Source of the DNA: Rotaria macrura | Lineage: Eukaryota; Rotifera; Eurotatoria; Philodinida; Philodinidae | DNA length: 64,000 bases | Direction of reading: 5' to 3' | Assembly (NCBI GenBank): GCA_900239685.1 | Contig: OENT01000531.1 | Span: 38,402-102,401 of the forward strand | Part shown: positions 60,450 to 64,000 of the stretch, piece after piece | Position numbering within the stretch: position 1 is the first letter of the stretch | Layout: every line of letters begins with the position of its first letter | The notes under the pieces: model-generated | Told to the model about the DNA's origin: nothing | What the model saw: the letters and a program-made list of their open reading frames with translations, nothing else | Databases searched by the model: none | Made by a program: the position numbers and the translations under genes

Positions 60450-63291
60450 ATGTCAAGATTTGTGCTAGATCATAATGATTCAGGAACAGACATTGAAGAC
60501 GATGATTGCTCTTTGTCAGGTAATAGTTTTTCAATTATTGTCATACATAATTTTTTTGCCATCGTTACCTATGTAGATTCATCATGTGACACAATGTGTA
60601 CTGGCAGTTCGATTGCAAGTAGGGGTGTCAGCGTTCCCTGTTCCCAAGCGTTCCGTTCTTAAGGAACGGTAACGCACCTCAAATTTCGTTTTACGCACTA
60701 TTTCGATACAGTGAGAGTGGCATATATTATTTCTCACGGTTTTATGAATTTGTGTAACGCGTTCCCTGTTCCCCGTTCCTAGGAACGGGAACGCAATCCC
60801 GTTCTTGGGAACGGAACGCCAAAGTGACACCCCTAATTGCAAGTGCCGTTGATTCTGTTGATGCACCTACTATCACTGTAGATGATTATAAAAAGAAAGG
60901 ATGGAATCACCCATATCCACCAATACATCGGGAGGGTCCGGTTGATCGTAACGATGAGCCGAACTTTTTATATGGCCATCTAGGTAGAGTAATTCGAATA
61001 TGTACCGCTTTTTTAGGCTCACGTCTTTTTGTTTCTCTATTTCGAATATTCTTAGATGATAAAACTCTGGCAATACAACGTGGCCTTCGTTTACCAATAG
61101 CGCATCGGCCGCTCATGGAAACAGAGAGAGAAGATGGAGATGTTTTCAAAATATACTCCAAATCAATTGACATTTCTTGTTTCACCCACGCCTCCAGTAA
61201 GATAATCTTATGAGCATTTGATTGCATTTAATCAGGCATGCTATCTATTCATTTTCTTTTAGAAAAGGCAGTATTCAAATATATACGTACATATTTTAAG
61301 GCCGTATCTGTGATTTACATTTGCTTTGGTGAAGAGTGGAACCAAAATGAGAATATGCCACGCATACATGTTTAAGGTCTTTTCCAAACTGACACAACCA
61401 TCAATGAAAGATTTTTCGATAATTTCGTCTGTATGTATATTTTATATTGTCATTCAAATCCAACGATGATTGCTTATTTGCCACTTTTTTTTGAATAGGT
61501 TGCATATCTGAATACCATGTAACAAAGAGTAGTCTCCCATGGAATAAATACATTAAGAAAGGTTTGCGCTACATTCAAGAGATTTAATAAATTTTCGAAA
61601 GCGATCAAATATTAACTTTCTTCTTTTTTTGAAGGGCGAAATTTAATTGAGTTTGGATTTTTTGATAGTCTATCACGTTGTGGTAGTGAGAAGACATGGT
61701 CTAAATCACACACAAAATGTAAGAAAAAATGAGCATTGTGTACTACGATGTAGATCTGTATCTACCATTTGTACTCCCGAAATACGAGAGTCTCATTTAT
61801 TTTCCTCGATGAAATATTACGCCTCTATAAGTCTCATATTGTTTATATTATGCTAGAAAAACGTAAAGGCATCTTCAATGAGTTGCTACCAGAACTCATC
61901 AAGAAAAACAAAATTAGTTTGAACGAAGCAATTCTGCATGCTATAGAAAATGATCCACAGGAAAGTGTAACTAATTTGGCACGGTAAGTATTTTCACTGT
62001 TTTCAGCGTTTGATAAATATGCGAAATAAAACGTAAGCAAAAATTGATGTAATTTTGCTTTTCTTCTATTGAAAAGTCTTGAACTCGGGCTACGTGAAAT
62101 CAACAGGCACATTGCGATCGCGGAAAGAAACCGTCAGATAAAAATAAAGAAACATTGTTGGCTTCAATCATTCTTGGAGTATACAGCGAGGCTAAGTAGG
62201 CATCATTACTTCTCGAATGATTTGTGTTTTGAATTCTTTTTCTGTACTCCGAAAAAATATAATAGAAACCAACATGAACGTTTGGCTTACAACAAGCTTC
62301 ATCAACGAAGAATTTCGAAAGCCACTTATTTTAATCGGTACAGCTCGTACAGGTAATTAGTACCAAAGTTGAAGCTTGTTTTTGTTTTCTAATTTGACTG
62401 CTTTCATTGTATAATAAACAAATTTAGGAAAAACCAGCTTTGCATTATCACTACCAGGCATTGTAAATTATTGTCATGGACTTTTGTCACTGGACGACTG
62501 GGACAACAATGCTAATTACGTGGTCATCGACAATGTAGCGTAGACTGAGTTCCACAGAAAAGGCTTTCTATCAAAGAGAGAATTGTTGACAGGTAAGAAA
62601 GAAACGAAGATGAGTGATTGTGTCATTATTGAAAATAAACTTTCAGACATGTTTCTTTTGTCTACTGTTCGGCGTAAATCAGGTTAGAAGTAAAAAGGGG
62701 GATCTAATCCCAATAAATGTAGATATGCCGGTGATCGTAATTCTTCACCAGATTGAAGCATCTGTTTTCTTGGAAAGGCCACGAACACATCAACAAAGAA
62801 GAAACGCTGATTACTGGAATGCAGAAGCATACATATACATAATGGGTAAACTTTTGCTACAGATAAGGTTGTGTGATCGTGAAATAATTAATTTTCGTTT
62901 TTCTCGTGCACGTATTGTAGGGGTGAACGAGTATTTCTACAAGCCGAAACCTATAGAAGAGCCATACACAGAATACTCAGAAAATGTAGAAAATATACCG
63001 CTTTTCGCTGAAGCACATCGTCGTTGGCCTGACTGTCAACAAAATGAAACATCATCAAATTTCGCTGTTGGGGAAAATGAACAAGCACCGAATCCCATTC
63101 AACATCATGGTGTTACAACAATCACTGCTAACGAAGAGCAATATAATGAACAATCGGCTACATTGGACCAGCAACAAGATGACAACGTGGGAAACATTAA
63201 AATAAAAGATAAAGACACAATTGTAGCAACTTGTAATCTAGAAATAAATCAAATAAGTCATTTTTCTGAAGAATATGAATTTCATAGTTAA
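60450..63291 (+). pseudogene. CRESS-DNA-type Rep gene, copy 2 (spliced, split by a MITE)
   Basis: Starts ATGTCAAGATTTGTGC at 60450. Introns inferred: 60520-60576 (57 nt), 61197-61262 (66), 61431-61498 (68), 61562-61634 (73), 61984-62076 (93), 62353-62427 (75) and 62846-62920 (75). The HUH domain has motif I-like ISCFTHAS (about 61173-61196), motif II PRIHV (Arg in place of the first His), and motif III KYIKK plus GRNLIEFG. The helicase has Walker A GTARTGKTS, Walker B YVVIDNVA and motif C MPVIVILHQ (about 62728-62754). The tail is acidic and Gln-rich. Breaks: a 216-bp hAT element at 60620-60835, TAA at 61373-61375, TAG at 62541-62543, an unresolved segment around 61719-61856, and a frame that does not join cleanly near 62593-62683. 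Homologous to copy 1 at 5.9-8.2 kb in the same domain order, with two shared intron positions. Confidence 0.8.
60620..60835. mobile_element. 216-bp hAT-type miniature element inside Rep copy 2
   Basis: The terminal inverted repeat is TAGGGGTGTCA (60620-60630) with its complement TGACACCCCTA (60825-60835). The 8-bp target duplication ATTGCAAG lies at 60612-60619 and 60836-60843. The interior is made of palindromic GTTCCCGTTCC / GGAACGGGAAC motifs and codes for nothing. End sequence and duplication length are both characteristic of hAT elements. It lies within the second exon and shifts the frame (224 added bases). Confidence 0.92.
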
Positions 63292-63790
63292 TTACTGTCA
63301 CATAGAAGCACTTGTGTAGAATCTTTATTGTAGTAGTTCGTGCATGTTGTAGATCACTTTGTGCTTAGGGTATTAGAATGTATTGAAATTTTATGTACAG
63401 TAGATTAAAACTATAACTGAACCTTGTAACAATAAAAATAAGTTTAACATGGTACTTATAATTGCTTATGTAATAGTCGTCTTTATATCAAATATAATTT
63501 TGGGCAATAACGCAACAACGATCAACATTTGCTTGCAATTTTTGTCTGCACAAATAAACATAAAAAATCTACGTTTCCATTACTAGCGCAAAAGTAAGGC
63601 GAACAAGCTACATTCTTTCATGAAGGATTGTTGTGCGGCGATTTCTGCTGATTGGAAAGTATACCATTTTACCTGGCATACATGAACAAAACTAATAAAT
63701 ATGGAGTTTGGACATTGACTTTACGTGGGTGAATCAATAAAATACAGGATCAGATGAAATTGAATAAACCCTAGCTGACGAAAATAAGCA
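63292..63790. other. 3' flank of Rep copy 2
   Basis: No gene. AATAAA-type polyadenylation signals occur near 63432 and 63556. Confidence 0.35.
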
Positions 63791-63791
63791 A

Positions 63792-64000
63792 ATAACGCGT
63801 TAAAACGGCCGTTTTTTTGCTATTTTTTCCACATTAAAACTTTCAACAAATGTCCGAATTCCTCCGTTTTAACAGTCAAATTAATTTAGTGTTGAAACGC
63901 ATTGCTTGTGTGAAAACGTAAATGTTTAAATGCGGCACTTAAGTAAACGCATTAAAACGGCGAAAATCGGACATTTGTTGAACGTTTAAACGTGTTATAA
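63792..64000. repeat. Inverted-repeat element at the window edge
   Basis: AATAACGCGTTAAAACGG at the left and its diverged complement (AAACGTGTTATAA) at the right edge bound an inner inverted pair, CAACAAATGTCCGA (63845) and TCGGACATTTGTTG (about 63967-63980), with repeated CGTTTTAA motifs. Probably a small palindromic transposon that may continue past the window. Confidence 0.55.

Noticed and set aside
60984..61016. Possible 33-nt intron (GTAGAG..TTTTTTAG) in Rep copy 2
   Set aside because: Shorter than any other intron here, and the frame stays open without splicing.

Overview
The window looks like AT-rich nuclear DNA of a small-genome animal. Coding blocks are separated by short GT..AG introns of about 50-95 nt, there are no operons, and transposon debris is dense: piggyBac, Tc1/mariner, Ty3/gypsy, hAT-type and Mutator-type miniature elements, fold-backs and a hammerhead ribozyme. 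Short introns, this mix of mobile elements and an unusual GTPase family fit a bdelloid rotifer best. That placement is inference, because no ribosomal or standard marker gene is present.

Layout. 0-1.7 kb: 3' part of a decayed GTPase gene with a Cys-rich/coiled-coil tail. 2.8-4.8 kb: piggyBac transposase split by a 248-bp miniature element. 5.9-8.2 kb: first multi-exon gene for a CRESS-DNA-type Rep protein (HUH endonuclease plus SF3 helicase). 8.2-13.9 kb: gene-poor. 14.5 kb: a hammerhead ribozyme motif. 15.9-16.4 and 23.1-23.7 kb: two paralogous acidic-protein genes, both frameshifted. 17.6-18.9 kb: Mutator-like non-autonomous element. 18.9-20.5 kb: a repeat module whose inverted second copy lies at 36.6-38.6 kb. 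24.3-25.6 kb: a nearly intact mariner. 26.1-26.6 kb: a perfect palindrome. 27.1-36.2 kb (minus): a decayed Ty3/gypsy element that carries a 1.6-kb DNA transposon and a second palindrome. 46.1-49.7 kb: a degenerate satellite of about 147 bp interrupted by a second mariner. 49.8-50.9 kb (minus): a two-exon gene of unknown function. 53.2-55.5 kb (minus): short membrane-protein reading frames. 60.4-63.3 kb: second Rep gene, split by a 216-bp hAT-type element.

The most interesting content is the pair of intron-bearing Rep genes. They are strongly diverged, yet they share an intron inside the Walker A motif, a 75-nt intron before the C-terminal tail, and an in-frame TAG at the same place after Walker B. 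A replication initiator of single-stranded DNA viruses or plasmids therefore seems to have become a long-resident, spliced, multicopy family in this genome. Both copies look broken now. Most other genes are also decayed, and nested insertions with clear target-site duplications give a relative order of events. Three N bases occur: one at 19081 and one at the exact centre of each perfect palindrome (26362, 35557).
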